A stretch of DNA of 64,000 nucleotides from Xanthomonas indica (GCF_040529045.1 NZ_CP131914.1:3828501-3892500); one strand, 5' to 3'; counted from the first letter of the stretch, positions 44,704 to 54,968 are shown. Notes: generated by a model from the letters alone, not told the origin. Translations and numbers: made by a program.

Positions 44704-45246
44704 ATGAATCCCGCCCCCAACCTGGTGCTGGTCGGCCCGATGGGTGCCGGCAAGAGCGTCATCGGCCGCCGCCTGGCCGAGCGCTTCGGCCTGGTCTTCG
44801 TCGACAGCGACCAGACCATCGTCGAGCGCACCGGCGCCAGCATCGCCTCGCTGTTCGAGCACGCCGGCGAAGCCGGCTTCCGCGAGCACGAGCGCGCGGT
44901 GCTGGAAAGCATCCTGAGCACGCCCGGCCATCTGATCTCCACCGGCGGCGGCGCCGTGCTCAACGCCGACAGCCGCCGCGAGATGCGCGAACACGGCTTC
45001 GTGGTGTACCTGCGGGTCGGCGTGGCCGCGCAACTGCAGCGCCTGCACCGCGACCGCAGCCGTCCGCTGCTGCAGCGCGGCGACCGCGAGCAGGTGCTGC
45101 GCGACCTGCATGCGGTGCGCGAACCGCTGTACCGCGAGGTCGCCGACCTGATCCTGGACACCGACCACTTCACCCCGGCCGAAGCCACCGCACAGCTGGT
45201 CGTGCGCCTGGCCGCGTCGTGGAAACTTCCGGAACCCACTGCATGA
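44704..45246 (+). CDS. aroK: Shikimate kinase
   Basis: 180 residues. It phosphorylates shikimate at the 3-hydroxyl in the pathway to aromatic amino acids. Walker A is GPMGAGKSV; the shikimate-binding Asp and Arg lie in FVDSDQTI and [13 protein letters not shown] is the conserved Gly-rich loop and DRSRPLL the lid. Its stop overlaps the aroB start as ATGA, so the two are coupled, as in most gamma-proteobacteria. Confidence 0.97.
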   Translation: MNPAPNLVLVGPMGAGKSVIGRRLAERFGLVFVDSDQTIVERTGASIASLFEHAGEAGFREHERAVLESILSTPGHLISTGGGAVLNADSRREMREHGFVVYLRVGVAAQLQRLHRDRSRPLLQRGDREQVLRDLHAVREPLYREVADLILDTDHFTPAEATAQLVVRLAASWKLPEPTA

Positions 45247-46352
45247 CGGCAGCATCGCGCACGGTCGAGGTCACTGGCGACCCGGCCTACACCATCCGCA
45301 TCGGCCCCGGCCTGCTCGACGACGGCACCGCCCTCGCCACCCACGTGCGCGGACGCCACGTCCTGCTGCTCAGCGACAGCCAGGTGGCGCCGCTGTATGC
45401 CGCGCAGGTCCGCAGCGCGCTGCTGGCGGCGCGCCCCGAATTGCAGATCGGCGACTTCGTGATCCCCGCCGGCGAGGCCTCCAAGACCCTGGACCACTTT
45501 GCCGCGGCGATCGCCGCACTGGCCGCCCTCGGCGCCACCCGCGACGCCTGCGTGCTGGCGCTGGGCGGCGGCGTGGTCGGCGACCTGGCCGGCTTCGCTG
45601 CCGCCTGCTGGATGCGTGGCGTGGATTGCGTGCAACTGCCGACCACGCTGCTGGCGATGGTCGACTCCTCGGTCGGCGGCAAGACCGCGGTGGACATCCC
45701 GCAGGGCAAGAACCTGGTCGGCGCGTTCCATCCGCCGCGCGCAGTGCTGGCCGACACCGCCACGCTGCGCAGCCTGCCGCCGCGCGAACTGCGCGCCGGG
45801 CTGGCCGAGGTGATCAAGTACGGCGCCATCCGCGACCCGCTGTTCTTCGAGTGGCTGCATGCCGAACGCCGCGCGCTGCTGGCCGGCGAGCCGGCGGCGC
45901 TGGCGCAGGCCATCGCGCGCAGCTGCGAGCACAAGGCCGAGATCGTCGCCCGCGATCCGCTGGAGAAGGGCGAGCGCGCCCTGCTCAACCTCGGCCACAC
46001 CTTCGGCCACGCCATCGAGACCGAGCAGGGCTACGGCGCCCCGGACAACGCCAACCTCAACCACGGCGAAGCGGTGGCGGTGGGCATGGTGCTGGCGGCG
46101 GAACTGTCGGCCCGGCTGGGCATGGCCAGCGCGCAGGACACGGAGAAACTGCGCGCGCTGCTGCAGGACTTCGGCCTGCCGACCGCGCTGCCGGCGGGGC
46201 TGGCGCCGGAGGCGCTGCTGGCGCGCATGCGCCTGGACAAGAAGAACCTGGCCGGGCGCCTGCGGCTGGTGCTGTGGCGCGGCATCGGCCACGCCGAGAT
46301 CGTGCCCGACGTGGACGAGGCCGAGGTGCTGGCGGTACTGGCCGCCGGCTGA
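45243..46352 (+). CDS. aroB: 3-dehydroquinate synthase
   Basis: 369 residues. It cyclises DAHP to 3-dehydroquinate using NAD and a divalent metal. Landmarks: [20 protein letters not shown], the signature [19 protein letters not shown], and metal ligands in the region [12 protein letters not shown] with a second His in [10 protein letters not shown]. The ATG lies in the aroK stop region (four-base overlap). The usual downstream damX or aroE neighbours are absent; a convergent AraC-type regulator follows. Confidence 0.97.
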   Translation: MTAASRTVEVTGDPAYTIRIGPGLLDDGTALATHVRGRHVLLLSDSQVAPLYAAQVRSALLAARPELQIGDFVIPAGEASKTLDHFAAAIAALAALGATRDACVLALGGGVVGDLAGFAAACWMRGVDCVQLPTTLLAMVDSSVGGKTAVDIPQGKNLVGAFHPPRAVLADTATLRSLPPRELRAGLAEVIKYGAIRDPLFFEWLHAERRALLAGEPAALAQAIARSCEHKAEIVARDPLEKGERALLNLGHTFGHAIETEQGYGAPDNANLNHGEAVAVGMVLAAELSARLGMASAQDTEKLRALLQDFGLPTALPAGLAPEALLARMRLDKKNLAGRLRLVLWRGIGHAEIVPDVDEAEVLAVLAAG

Positions 46353-46429
46353 GCCGGCGCAGCGCTTACGCAGCAGTCGTCCGCGCGCGCCGGTGGCGCT
46401 GGCGCGCCTGCACACGCCCCCAGCCACAC

Positions 46430-47248
46430 TCAGGGTGCCTGCCGCCACGCGCGCGGGCTCTGCCCGACCTGCGCCTTGAACACACGCGACACCGCGGCCT
46501 CGCTGCCGTAACCCACCTCGTCGGCAAGCTGCTTCAACGGCCGTCCTTCGCGCAGGCCGCGCTGCACCAGGGCAATGCGCCAGTCCTGCAGGTACTGCCC
46601 CGGCGTGCAGCCGAGGGTCTCGCGAAAACTGCGCGCGAACGCACTGCGCGACATGCCGGCACGGGCGGCCAGGCTCTCCAGCGTCCACGGCTGCGCCGGG
46701 GCGTCGTGGATGCCGGTCAGCGCCAGCCGCAGCCGCGCATCGGCCATCCCGGCGAGCATGCCGCCATCGGTAAGCCCCTGCTCCATCAGTTCGCGGATCA
46801 CGTGCACCAGCACCACCTCGAACAGGCGATTCAATACCGCCTGGCGCCCGCAATGCTGGGCGAACGCTTCTTCGAACAGCAGGTGCAGCAGCGTCTCACC
46901 CTGGCGCAGCGCGTCCAGCGGCAGGCAGATGCAGGCCGGCAAGGCGCGCACCAGCGGATTGGCCGCACCGCCGCTGAAGCGCAAATGCGCGCAGGCGAAA
47001 TCCGCGCCGCGCTGCGCATCGGTCTCGAAGCGGTGCGGCATGGCCTGCGGGTACAGCAGCAGGCTGGGCCGGTCGATCCGCAGCACGCTGCCATCGCCGT
47101 TGTGGACGACCACGCTGCCCTGGCGCAGCAGATGCAACTGGCCGCGGTCGCCGTCGTCGAGCCGGTGCAGGCCGCACAGCGTGCCGGCGTGGAAGACCTC
47201 GGCACTGACCGAGAAGTGGGTCAACAAGGCGGCCAGGCGGTCGGTCAC
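46430..47248 (-). CDS. AraC-family transcriptional regulator with N-terminal cupin
   Basis: 272 residues, GTG start with GGAG eight bases upstream. The N-terminal half is a cupin sensor (HRLDDGDRGQLHLLRQGSVV, PSLLLYPQAMPHRF), of the type named cupin_6. The C-terminal half holds two helix-turn-helix motifs (LESLAARAGMSRSAFARSF, then LKQLADEVGYGSEAAVSRVF). It is divergent from the secreted hydrolase with 111 bases between and is probably its regulator. Confidence 0.9.
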   Translation of the reverse strand: MTDRLAALLTHFSVSAEVFHAGTLCGLHRLDDGDRGQLHLLRQGSVVVHNGDGSVLRIDRPSLLLYPQAMPHRFETDAQRGADFACAHLRFSGGAANPLVRALPACICLPLDALRQGETLLHLLFEEAFAQHCGRQAVLNRLFEVVLVHVIRELMEQGLTDGGMLAGMADARLRLALTGIHDAPAQPWTLESLAARAGMSRSAFARSFRETLGCTPGQYLQDWRIALVQRGLREGRPLKQLADEVGYGSEAAVSRVFKAQVGQSPRAWRQAP

Positions 47249-47359
47249 TCAGGACTCCGGGTAAAGTTTCGTGGACGATTCGCCACCCATCGTATCGCCT
47301 TGGCGCGCAAAGTCACCCCTGTCGCCGGCACCCCGCCCGGCATGCCACAGGAAACCGCC

Positions 47360-48385
47360 ATGAAGACCCTGCGTCCCTTGCTCGCCACCTCGCTGCTGGC
47401 CGGTGCGATCGGCACCGCCAGCGCCGCAACGCCGGCCGACCAGCCCGCGCCGTTGCGCCCGGTCGCGACGTTCCTCGATGCGCTCAACGGCAGCGGCGGC
47501 AAGCCGATCGAGCAGCTCACGCCGGCGCAGGCGCGGCAGGTGCTGCGCGATGCCCAGGCCAGTACGCCGTTGCCGCCGGCCGAGATCAGCCGCACCACCA
47601 TCCAGGCCGACGGCAAGCCGCTGAACCTGGTGATCGTGCGGCCGCCGCACAGCGCCGGCCAGGTGTTGCCGGCCTTCATGTTCTTCCATGGCGGCGGCTG
47701 GGTGCTGGGCGACTTCCCGACCCACGAACGCCTGATCCGCGACCTGGTCAACGCCTCCGGCGCGGTGGCGGTCTACGTAGACTACACGCCGTCGCCGGAA
47801 GCGCAGTACCCGGTGGCCATCCACCAGGCCTATGCCGCCACCCGCTGGGTCGCCGAGCACGGCGCGCAGATCGGCGTGGACGGCCAGCGCCTGGCGCTGG
47901 CCGGCAACAGCGTCGGCGGCAACATGGTCGCGGCCGTGGCGCTGCAGGCCAAGGCCGCGGGGACGCCGGCGCTGCGCTACGACCTGATGCTGTGGCCGGT
48001 GACCGACGCCCGCTTCGACGATGGCTCGTACCAGCAGTTCCAGAGCGGCTACTTCCTCACCCGCAACATGATGACCTGGTTCTGGGACAACTACACCACC
48101 GACCCCAAGGCCCGCGCCGAGATCACCGCCTCGCCGCTGCGCGCCACGCCGGCGCAGCTCGCCGGCCTGCCGCCGACGCTGATCCAGACCGCCGAACTGG
48201 ACGTGCTGCGCGACGAGGGCGAAGCCTTCGGCCGCAAGCTGGACCAGGCCGGAGTGACGGTCACGGTGACCCGCTACAACGGGCTGATCCACGATTTCGG
48301 CCTGCTCAATGCCCTGCGCGACGTGCCCGCGGTGCGGACCGCCATCCAGCAGGCGGGCGACGGCCTGCGCGAGCACCTGAAGTAA
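47360..48385 (+). CDS. Secreted HSL-type alpha/beta hydrolase
   Basis: 341 residues. A Sec signal peptide (LLATSLLAGAIGTASA) is followed by a hormone-sensitive-lipase family hydrolase: oxyanion motif FFHGGGWVLG, nucleophile in LALAGNSVGGNM, catalytic Asp region QTAELDVLRDEG and His in LIHDFGLL. It should cleave small esters in the periplasm. GNSVGG has Asn where GDSAGG is usual, a modest change. AGGA supports the start at 47360. Divergent from the AraC-type regulator. Confidence 0.9.
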   Translation: MKTLRPLLATSLLAGAIGTASAATPADQPAPLRPVATFLDALNGSGGKPIEQLTPAQARQVLRDAQASTPLPPAEISRTTIQADGKPLNLVIVRPPHSAGQVLPAFMFFHGGGWVLGDFPTHERLIRDLVNASGAVAVYVDYTPSPEAQYPVAIHQAYAATRWVAEHGAQIGVDGQRLALAGNSVGGNMVAAVALQAKAAGTPALRYDLMLWPVTDARFDDGSYQQFQSGYFLTRNMMTWFWDNYTTDPKARAEITASPLRATPAQLAGLPPTLIQTAELDVLRDEGEAFGRKLDQAGVTVTVTRYNGLIHDFGLLNALRDVPAVRTAIQQAGDGLREHLK

Positions 48386-48453
48386 GCGCACCACCGGCGG
48401 CACGCCATGCAGCGTCCCGGCTGCAGCGTCCCGCCAACCCGCGCCCCGCGCAC

Positions 48454-49896
48454 TCAGGGCTGGGCGCGCTCCAGCGACGCATCCCCGCCCAGGGTGCGAT
48501 ACAGCGTCACCCGATTGGTGGCCGCGGTCAGTTCCACCGCGACCAGGCTGCGCTGCGCGGCGTAGTAGCTGCGCTGCGCATCCAGGTTGGACAGCGCGCT
48601 CTCCACGCCGACGCGGTAGCGCTGCGCGCTGGCATCGTAGGTATTGGCGGCATCGGCGAGCAGAGCGTGCTGCGCGCGCAACTGCGCATCGATGGTGCCG
48701 CGCCGGGCCAGGGCATCGGCCACTTCGCCGAAGGCGGTCTGCAAGGACTTCTCGTAGCTGGCCACGGCAGCGTCGCGCTGCGCCTCGGTGTAGCGCACGT
48801 TGGCACGCGCCGCGCCGCCATCGAACAAGGTGTAGGCGGCGCTAGCACCCACCGAGCCGTTGAAGGCGTCATGGGTGAACAGGTCCGACAGCGCCGTGCT
48901 GGTCAGCCCCAACAGGCCACTCAGGCTGATGCGCGGAAACAGCGCGGCGCGGGCGGCGCCGATCTCGGCATTGACCGCGCGCAGTTCGTACTCGGCCTGC
49001 ACCACGTCGGGCCGGCGCAGCAGGATGGCCGTGTCCAGGCCGGCCGGCGGATCGCCGATGCGCGCCGCGGCCTCCTCGATCGAGACCGGCAGCAGTGCCG
49101 GATCGACCGGAGCGCCCACCAGCAACTGCAGCGCATTGACGTCCTGCGCCATCGCCGTGGTCTGCGCGGCCAGGTCGGCCTGCGCGGCATGCAGCACCTG
49201 GTTGGCCTGATCCAGCGCCGAATGCGGCACGATGCCGCCGTCCACGCGCTGTGCGGTCAGCACCACGCTGGCGCCGGCACTGCGCACGGTGTCCTGCGCG
49301 ATCGTCAGCAGGCTGCGGTCGCTGGCATAGGTCAGCCAGGCCGTGGCGATGTCGCCGACCAGGGTCAGGCGGGTGGCGCGTGCCGCCGCCTCCTGTTCCA
49401 GGTAGCGCTGCTGCGCGGCCGCGGTCATCGCATGCAGCCGGCCGAACAGATCGAGCTCGAAGGCGGTGACGCCCAGGCCCAGGTCGTAGCTGCTCGCATA
49501 GCCCGCCGCTGGCGCGGCCGCGGTGGTGCCGCCCTGCGCCCCGTCGGCCGGGGCCGCACCCTTGCCGCGGTAGGAACGCGCATAGGTCGCGCTGGCGCCG
49601 ACCTCCGGCAGCAACGCGGCGCGCTGGATCCGGTACTGCGCCCGCGCCTGGGCGATAGCGGCGAGGGCGATCCGCAGGTCGCGGTTGTGGTCCAGCGCCT
49701 GCGCGATCAGCGCCTGCAGCCGCGGGTCGCCGAACACCTGACGGTAGCCCAGCGACGGCAGCGTGGCCTCGTGTTGCGCCAGGTAGGCGTCGCCCACCGG
49801 CCACGACGGCGGGATCGGTGCAGCGGGCCGCACATAGGCCGGCGTCAGGCTGCACGCCGACAGCAGGCACGCGGCACCGAATGCGAGCGCGCGCAT
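48454..49896 (-). CDS. RND efflux outer-membrane channel lipoprotein (OprM/NodT type)
   Basis: 480 residues. The lipoprotein signal is MRALAFGAACLLSACSLTP, the usual NodT-family start. Two internal repeats of long helices form the trimeric TolC-like tunnel (LRIALAAIAQARAQYRIQRA and RRPDVVQAEYELRAVNAEIG). It completes a tripartite pump as the outer-membrane exit duct. Its ATG shares one base with the stop codon of the RND gene (TGATG), so it is translated from the same message. It converges on the HSL-type hydrolase. Confidence 0.93.
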   Translation of the reverse strand: MRALAFGAACLLSACSLTPAYVRPAAPIPPSWPVGDAYLAQHEATLPSLGYRQVFGDPRLQALIAQALDHNRDLRIALAAIAQARAQYRIQRAALLPEVGASATYARSYRGKGAAPADGAQGGTTAAAPAAGYASSYDLGLGVTAFELDLFGRLHAMTAAAQQRYLEQEAAARATRLTLVGDIATAWLTYASDRSLLTIAQDTVRSAGASVVLTAQRVDGGIVPHSALDQANQVLHAAQADLAAQTTAMAQDVNALQLLVGAPVDPALLPVSIEEAAARIGDPPAGLDTAILLRRPDVVQAEYELRAVNAEIGAARAALFPRISLSGLLGLTSTALSDLFTHDAFNGSVGASAAYTLFDGGAARANVRYTEAQRDAAVASYEKSLQTAFGEVADALARRGTIDAQLRAQHALLADAANTYDASAQRYRVGVESALSNLDAQRSYYAAQRSLVAVELTAATNRVTLYRTLGGDASLERAQP

Positions 49897-52800
49897 CAGG
49901 CCGGCTCCGGCCGCGTCGGCGTGGACGGCGGCGCTGCGCCGTCGCGGCGCGCGCGGCGGCGTGCGAGCCATTCGGCCATCGCGATGTGGAAGGCCGGGGT
50001 CAGGTACAGGGTCAGCGCCTGGGAGAACAGCAGGCCGCCGACCACGGCGATGCCGAGCGGGCGGCGCGCCTCGGCGCCGGCGCCGACGCCCAACGCGATC
50101 GGCAACGACCCCAGCACTGCCGCCAGGGTGGTCATCATGATCGGGCGGAAGCGCACCGTCGCCGCTTCCAGCATCGCCGCACGCGGCTGTTTCCAGCGTT
50201 CCTCGCCCGAGCGCTCCAGGTCCAGCGCGTAGTCCACCATCATGATGCCGTTCTTCTTGACCAGCCCGACCAGCAGGATCAGGCCGACGAAGCTGAAGAG
50301 ATTGAGCTCCTGGCGGAACAGCACCAGCATGAGGATGGCACCGAACCCGGCCAGCGGCAGCGAGGTCAGGATGGTGATCGGATGCAGCGCGTTCTCGTAC
50401 AGGATCGCCAGCACGCCGTAGATCAGCAGCACGGTGATCAGCAGCAGCATCGGCAGCGTCTTCATCGAATTCTCGAAGGCCTGCGCCGAACCGGCGAACT
50501 GGCCGCTGATGGCGCGGGCGTCGCCCTTGCCCAGGGTCTGCGCCATCAGGTTGCCGATGCCGGCGGCGGCATCGCCCAGCGACACGCCCGGCGCCAGGTT
50601 CATCGACAAGGTCACCGCCGGCAGGCCGGCGTAATGGTTGATCGCCACCGGCCCCACGCCCATGCGCACGTCGGCCACCGCGCGCAGCGGCACCATCGGC
50701 CCGCCGGCCGCGGTCAGCACCGCGCTGGTGCCGGAACTGCTGTTGGAGGTCTGCGTGCCGATCGCGGTGATGCCCGGGTTCTGGTTGCCGTTGAACGACA
50801 GCGCATCCAGGCCGTTGAGGTCGGCCTGCGCCGCGGGGTCGACCTGCAGCAGCACCTCGTACTGATCGGTGTCGCCGTAGATGGTGCTGATCTTGCGGCC
50901 GCCGTAGGCGCTGGCCAGGGTGTCCTGCAGGCCGGCGGCGGTGACGCCCAGCGCGGCCGCCTGCTCGCGGTGCAGCACCACCTCGATCTCCGGGTTCTTG
51001 AGCTGCAGGTCGCTCTGCGGATCCTGCACGTCGCGCAGTTGCCGCAGGCGTTGCAGGATGGTGTCGGACTGGGCGTACAGTGCCTTCTGGTCGGTGGACT
51101 GCAGCACGTACTGCAGCGAGCCGTTCGAGGCCGTCGGCCCCATGTCGATCGCCGGCGGATTGCGCATGTTGAGGGTGATGCCCTGGATCGCGGCGACCTG
51201 CTTGCGCACGTCCTGGATCACCTCCTCGGCGCTGCCGCTGCGCTCGGACAGCGGCTTGAGCCCGATCAGCAGGCGCCCGCTGTTGCTGAGCGAATTGTCC
51301 GAACCGATCACCGATTCGACATTGGCCACGTTGGGATTGCGCTGGATGATTTTCACCACCGCCGCCTGCTTGGCGACGAAGTCGGCGAACGCGGTGCCCT
51401 CCGGCACGCGGGTGTCGCCGTCGATCTTTCCCGAATCTACCTGCGGGATGAAGCCTTTCTCGACCACCGCGTAGACGCCGGCGGTGCCGACCAGGGTGGC
51501 CAGGCCGATGACGCACATCAGGCCGATACGCTCGGTCGCCCAGGCCAGCGAGCGCGCATAGCCGCGTTCGCTGGCGTCGACCAGCCGGTCGAAGCGCTCG
51601 AACACCCAGCCCGTGCTCTTCCTCGGGTCGAGCCAGCGGCTGGCCAGCATCGGGGTGAGGGTCAGCGACACGATCCCGGACAGGATCACCGCGATCGCGA
51701 TGACCATGCCGAACTCGGAGAACAGCCGCCCCACCAGCCCGCCCATGAACACGATCGGCAGGAACACCGCCGACAGCGACACCGTCATCGACAGCACGGT
51801 GAAGCCGATCTCGCGCGAGGCGGCGATGGCCGCGTCCATGCGGCTGGCGCCCTGCTCGGCATGGCGGACGATGTTCTCGATGACCACGATGGCATCGTCG
51901 ACCACGAAGCCGACCGACAGCGTCAGCGCCAGCATCGAGATGTTGTCGAGGCTGAAGTGCAGCAGGCGCATCACCGCGAAGGTGCCGATCAGCGAGGTCG
52001 GCAGCACCAGCGCCACGATCAGGGTCGCCATCCAGCTGCGCAGGAACAGAAGAATCACCACGATCACCAGCACCAGCGAGCCGACCAGGGTCCATTCCAC
52101 GTCCTCCACCGAGGCGCCGATGTAGTCGCCGCGGTCGTAGAGCACGTCGAGCTGGGCGTCGCCGGGCAGCTGCGCACGGATTCCCGGCAGCGCCGCCTGG
52201 ATGCCCTGGGTCACCGACAGCGTGTTGGCGCCGGGCTGGCGGTGGATGTTGATCTCGATCGCGCGCTGGCCGTTGAGCGAGGCGGCGGTCTGCAGGTTCT
52301 CGACGCTGTCCTCGGCATGGCCGACGTCGCGCAGGCGCACCGGCGCACCGTCGGCATAGGTCAGCACCATGGCGTCGAAATCGGCCGCGCGCTTGAGCTG
52401 GCCGTCGGCGCGCACGGTGTAGGAACGCGCGCGGCCCATCAGCGTGCCGGCCGGCGCGTTGCTGTTGCCCGCCTGCACCGCCGAGACCACCTGGTCGAAG
52501 CCCAGGTGGCGGGCGGCGAGCAGGTGCGGATTGACGAACAGGCGCACCGCGTACTTCTGCGCGCCGTTGACGTCGATCTGGCCGGCACCCGGCACCGAGG
52601 CCAGGCGCAGCGCCACGCGATCCTTGGCGAACTGGTTGAGCAGCGGCAGCGCGATGGTTTTGGAGCGCAGGATCAGGTGCATGATCGGTGCGGCGCTGGG
52701 ATCCTCCTTCTGGATCTGTGCCGGGTTGATCTCGCGCGGCAGCAGCCCCGCCGCCTGCGAGACCGCGTTCTGCACGTCCTGCGCCGCGGCATCGACATTG

Positions 52801-53096
52801 CGGCTCAAGGCGAACTGCAACACGATGCGGGTGCTGCCCACGCTGCTGGTCGAGCTCATCGTGTCCAGCCCGGGCAGGCCGCTGAACTGCCGCTCCAGCG
52901 GCGTCGCCACCGCCGCGGCCATGGTCTCGGGATTGGCGCCGGGCAGCGACATGTTGACGGTGATGGTCGGGAAGCTGACGTCGGGCAGCTCGCTCACCGG
53001 CAGCGCAAAGTAGGCCATGCCGCCGGCCAGCACCAGCCCGATCATCAGCACCGAGGTCATCACCGCGCGGCGGATGAACAGCGCCGACAGGTTCAC
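49896..53096 (-). CDS. RND multidrug efflux pump, inner-membrane transporter (MdtB/MdtC-like)
   Basis: 1066 residues, twelve membrane helices and two large periplasmic loops. Segments resemble MdtC: FPTITVNMSLPGANPETMAA, SSTSSVGSTRIVLQFALSR, and the helix-4 proton-relay stretch LTLSVGFVVDDAIVVIENI with its Asp pair. The GTG start at 53096 overlaps the adaptor stop as GTGA and begins NLSALFIRRAVMTSVLMIG, the typical first helix. Export substrates are unknown. It is the middle gene of adaptor-pump-channel. Confidence 0.95.
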   Translation of the reverse strand: MNLSALFIRRAVMTSVLMIGLVLAGGMAYFALPVSELPDVSFPTITVNMSLPGANPETMAAAVATPLERQFSGLPGLDTMSSTSSVGSTRIVLQFALSRNVDAAAQDVQNAVSQAAGLLPREINPAQIQKEDPSAAPIMHLILRSKTIALPLLNQFAKDRVALRLASVPGAGQIDVNGAQKYAVRLFVNPHLLAARHLGFDQVVSAVQAGNSNAPAGTLMGRARSYTVRADGQLKRAADFDAMVLTYADGAPVRLRDVGHAEDSVENLQTAASLNGQRAIEINIHRQPGANTLSVTQGIQAALPGIRAQLPGDAQLDVLYDRGDYIGASVEDVEWTLVGSLVLVIVVILLFLRSWMATLIVALVLPTSLIGTFAVMRLLHFSLDNISMLALTLSVGFVVDDAIVVIENIVRHAEQGASRMDAAIAASREIGFTVLSMTVSLSAVFLPIVFMGGLVGRLFSEFGMVIAIAVILSGIVSLTLTPMLASRWLDPRKSTGWVFERFDRLVDASERGYARSLAWATERIGLMCVIGLATLVGTAGVYAVVEKGFIPQVDSGKIDGDTRVPEGTAFADFVAKQAAVVKIIQRNPNVANVESVIGSDNSLSNSGRLLIGLKPLSERSGSAEEVIQDVRKQVAAIQGITLNMRNPPAIDMGPTASNGSLQYVLQSTDQKALYAQSDTILQRLRQLRDVQDPQSDLQLKNPEIEVVLHREQAAALGVTAAGLQDTLASAYGGRKISTIYGDTDQYEVLLQVDPAAQADLNGLDALSFNGNQNPGITAIGTQTSNSSSGTSAVLTAAGGPMVPLRAVADVRMGVGPVAINHYAGLPAVTLSMNLAPGVSLGDAAAGIGNLMAQTLGKGDARAISGQFAGSAQAFENSMKTLPMLLLITVLLIYGVLAILYENALHPITILTSLPLAGFGAILMLVLFRQELNLFSFVGLILLVGLVKKNGIMMVDYALDLERSGEERWKQPRAAMLEAATVRFRPIMMTTLAAVLGSLPIALGVGAGAEARRPLGIAVVGGLLFSQALTLYLTPAFHIAMAEWLARRRARRDGAAPPSTPTRPEPA

Positions 53097-54310
53097 GCAG
53101 GCCGTCCCGTCGCCGTCGCGTTCGGCGTGGCATGCGGGTTGCCGGATTGCACCGCGGTGCCGTCGCGCAGTTCGTTGGGCACGGTGAGGATGACGCGGTC
53201 GCCCGCGCGCAGGCCCTTGGCGATCACCGCCTGCCCGTCGATCATTCGCGCTACGCGGAGCGGCCGCGCCACCGCGCGCCCACCGACCACGCAGTACACG
53301 TACGGCCCCTGCTGTCCCTGCTGCAAGGCGCTCTCGGGCACCGACAGGGCCTGCGGGTCCTCCGCCAGGATCACCCGCACGGTGACGAACTGCCCCGGCC
53401 ACAGCGTGGCGCCGGCGTTGGCGAAGCGCGCGCGCAGCTCCAGGGTGCCGCTGCTGGTGTCAAAGGCATTGTCGAGAAACGCCAGCTCGCCGCGATCGAG
53501 CAGCGTGCCGTTCACCGCATCCAGCGCCAGCACCGGCAGCCCCAGGCCCTGGTGCCCCAGCGGTGCGGCGCGCACGGCATCGACCTGCACATGCGCCAAG
53601 GCGAAGCGCACCTCGATCGGTGTGCTGACGTTGAGCGTCACCAGCGCGGTGCTGGACCCGCTGGACACCAAATTGCCCGGCTTGACCGCGATGGCGCCGG
53701 CGCGGCCGTCGATGGGGGCGCGGACCTGGGTGTAGGCCAGCGACAGCTGCGTCTGCTCGACCTGCGCCTGGTCGGCGGCGACGGTGCCGCGCAGCGCGCG
53801 CAGCGTGTCGGCCGCGGTGGTGTAGGTCTTGGGATCGACCGCGCCGGTCCTGGACAGCTTGGCGTAGCGCGCATCGGTGTCGGCCGCATCCGCCGCCAGC
53901 GCCTGGTCGCGGGCCAGGGTGGCGCGCGCCTGCGCCAACGCCGCCCGCAGCGGCCGCGGATCGATGGTGAACAGCAATTGCCCGGCGTGGACCTGTTCGC
54001 CGTCATGGATCAGCACCGACTGCAGCACCCCGTCGGCCTGCGCGCGCACCTCCACGGTCTGCGGCGACAGCAGGGTGCCGGAGGTCTCGATGATGTCGGG
54101 CACCCGGTGCGGTGCGACGGTCATGGTCTGCACGCGCAAGGGTTCGGGCGCCGGCGCGGGCTGCTGGCGGTGCGCGGCCCAGTACCAGCCGCCGAGGATC
54201 AGCAGGCACAGCGCGGCCAGTCCGGCGAAGACGGTGATCCGCCCCAGGCCGCGCGCCTTGCGTGGCGTTTGATCAGCGCTCGCGCGCCGCCGTGGCGCGC
54301 GCAGCGGCAT
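53093..54310 (-). CDS. RND efflux periplasmic adaptor protein
   Basis: 405 residues. A basic N-terminus and one membrane helix (ITVFAGLAALCLLILGGWYW) anchor it in the inner membrane. The family parts follow in order: lipoyl half (VRAQADGVLQSVLIHDGEQV), helical hairpin (LAQARATLARDQALAADAAD), second lipoyl half (YTQVRAPIDGRAGAIAVKPG), beta-barrel and membrane-proximal domains. It joins the RND pump to the outer channel. The start at 54310 is a reasonable Met, though the ribosome-binding site is weak. First gene of the efflux operon; no regulator is adjacent. Confidence 0.93.
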   Translation of the reverse strand: MPLRAPRRRASADQTPRKARGLGRITVFAGLAALCLLILGGWYWAAHRQQPAPAPEPLRVQTMTVAPHRVPDIIETSGTLLSPQTVEVRAQADGVLQSVLIHDGEQVHAGQLLFTIDPRPLRAALAQARATLARDQALAADAADTDARYAKLSRTGAVDPKTYTTAADTLRALRGTVAADQAQVEQTQLSLAYTQVRAPIDGRAGAIAVKPGNLVSSGSSTALVTLNVSTPIEVRFALAHVQVDAVRAAPLGHQGLGLPVLALDAVNGTLLDRGELAFLDNAFDTSSGTLELRARFANAGATLWPGQFVTVRVILAEDPQALSVPESALQQGQQGPYVYCVVGGRAVARPLRVARMIDGQAVIAKGLRAGDRVILTVPNELRDGTAVQSGNPHATPNATATGRPA

Positions 54311-54644
54311 GACATCGTGGAAGGTGGCAGCAGGCCGCGCGGGATCCCGTCCCGCGCCGACATCAAGGTGCTGCCCAGGGAACCGCCCATCGCTCTGGCT
54401 TCGCATGCCGGCCGCGTCCGCACTCGTGGTGAATGGCGATGCCGTGACACCAGGATCTCTGTGCGCACGCAGCGGCATAGCCTGTCCCAATGACGCCAGA
54501 TCGACAGTGATGGCTCCGTGATAGAACGCACAGCATCAGGTGCGGGGTGCGCCGCGCTGTGCACACGTCATCGACGGACCCACGTCTCCGCCACCGCGTG
54601 GGCGAGGACCGCAGCGCGCGCCAGCCAGGAGTGCGCCCGAACGC
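54311..54644. other. Upstream region of the efflux operon
   Basis: 334 bases. Both the adaptor gene and the cupin gene are on the minus strand, so this is the efflux operon's upstream region and the cupin gene's downstream one. GCGCGGGA and TCCCGCGC (54337-54357, five-base loop) form an inverted repeat 27 bases before the adaptor start, an operator or leader hairpin. No gene is seen. Confidence 0.45.
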
Positions 54645-54968
54645 TCACGGACTGCCGTCGCGCTCCACCACCAGCACCCGCGCCGCGCCCTGCGGGTGCG
54701 CCACGTGCTCGGTGCCCTCCGGCGCATGGAACACGTCGCCGGCCTGCAGTAGCGCGGCCTGCTCGACGCCGTGCACGCGCCAGTGCATCTGCACCTGCCC
54801 GTCCAGCACCACGAACACCTCCTGGCCATCGTTGACGTGCCAGACATAGGGCTGGTCGGTCCAGTGGATGCGCACGCCGATCCCGTCCAGCAGCGCCACC
54901 GGCAGCGCCTCCCAGGCGCGGGTGCCGGTGAAGTCGCGCGCCCGCAGCACCCGCGGCGCGGCGCTCAT
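54645..54968 (-). CDS. Single-domain cupin
   Basis: 107 residues. A small cupin barrel with the motif pair WHVNDGQEVFVVLDGQVQMH and GDVFHAPEGTEHVAHPQG; the metal-binding His/Glu set is HxnnxxE-like in the first and a single His in the second, so metal may be bound weakly. Its ATG overlaps the stop of the isochorismatase gene (ATGA). Function unknown; probably acts with that enzyme or senses its product. Confidence 0.82.
   Translation of the reverse strand: MSAAPRVLRARDFTGTRAWEALPVALLDGIGVRIHWTDQPYVWHVNDGQEVFVVLDGQVQMHWRVHGVEQAALLQAGDVFHAPEGTEHVAHPQGAARVLVVERDGSP

Noticed and set aside
46353-46429. GC-rich partial palindrome between aroB and the AraC gene as terminator
   Set aside because: The stem is broken and ambiguous and has no T tract in either direction.
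49818-53735. A 1305-codon open frame opposite the RND pump
   Set aside because: Antisense shadow of a complete RND gene; the translation has no hydrophobic segments or motifs.
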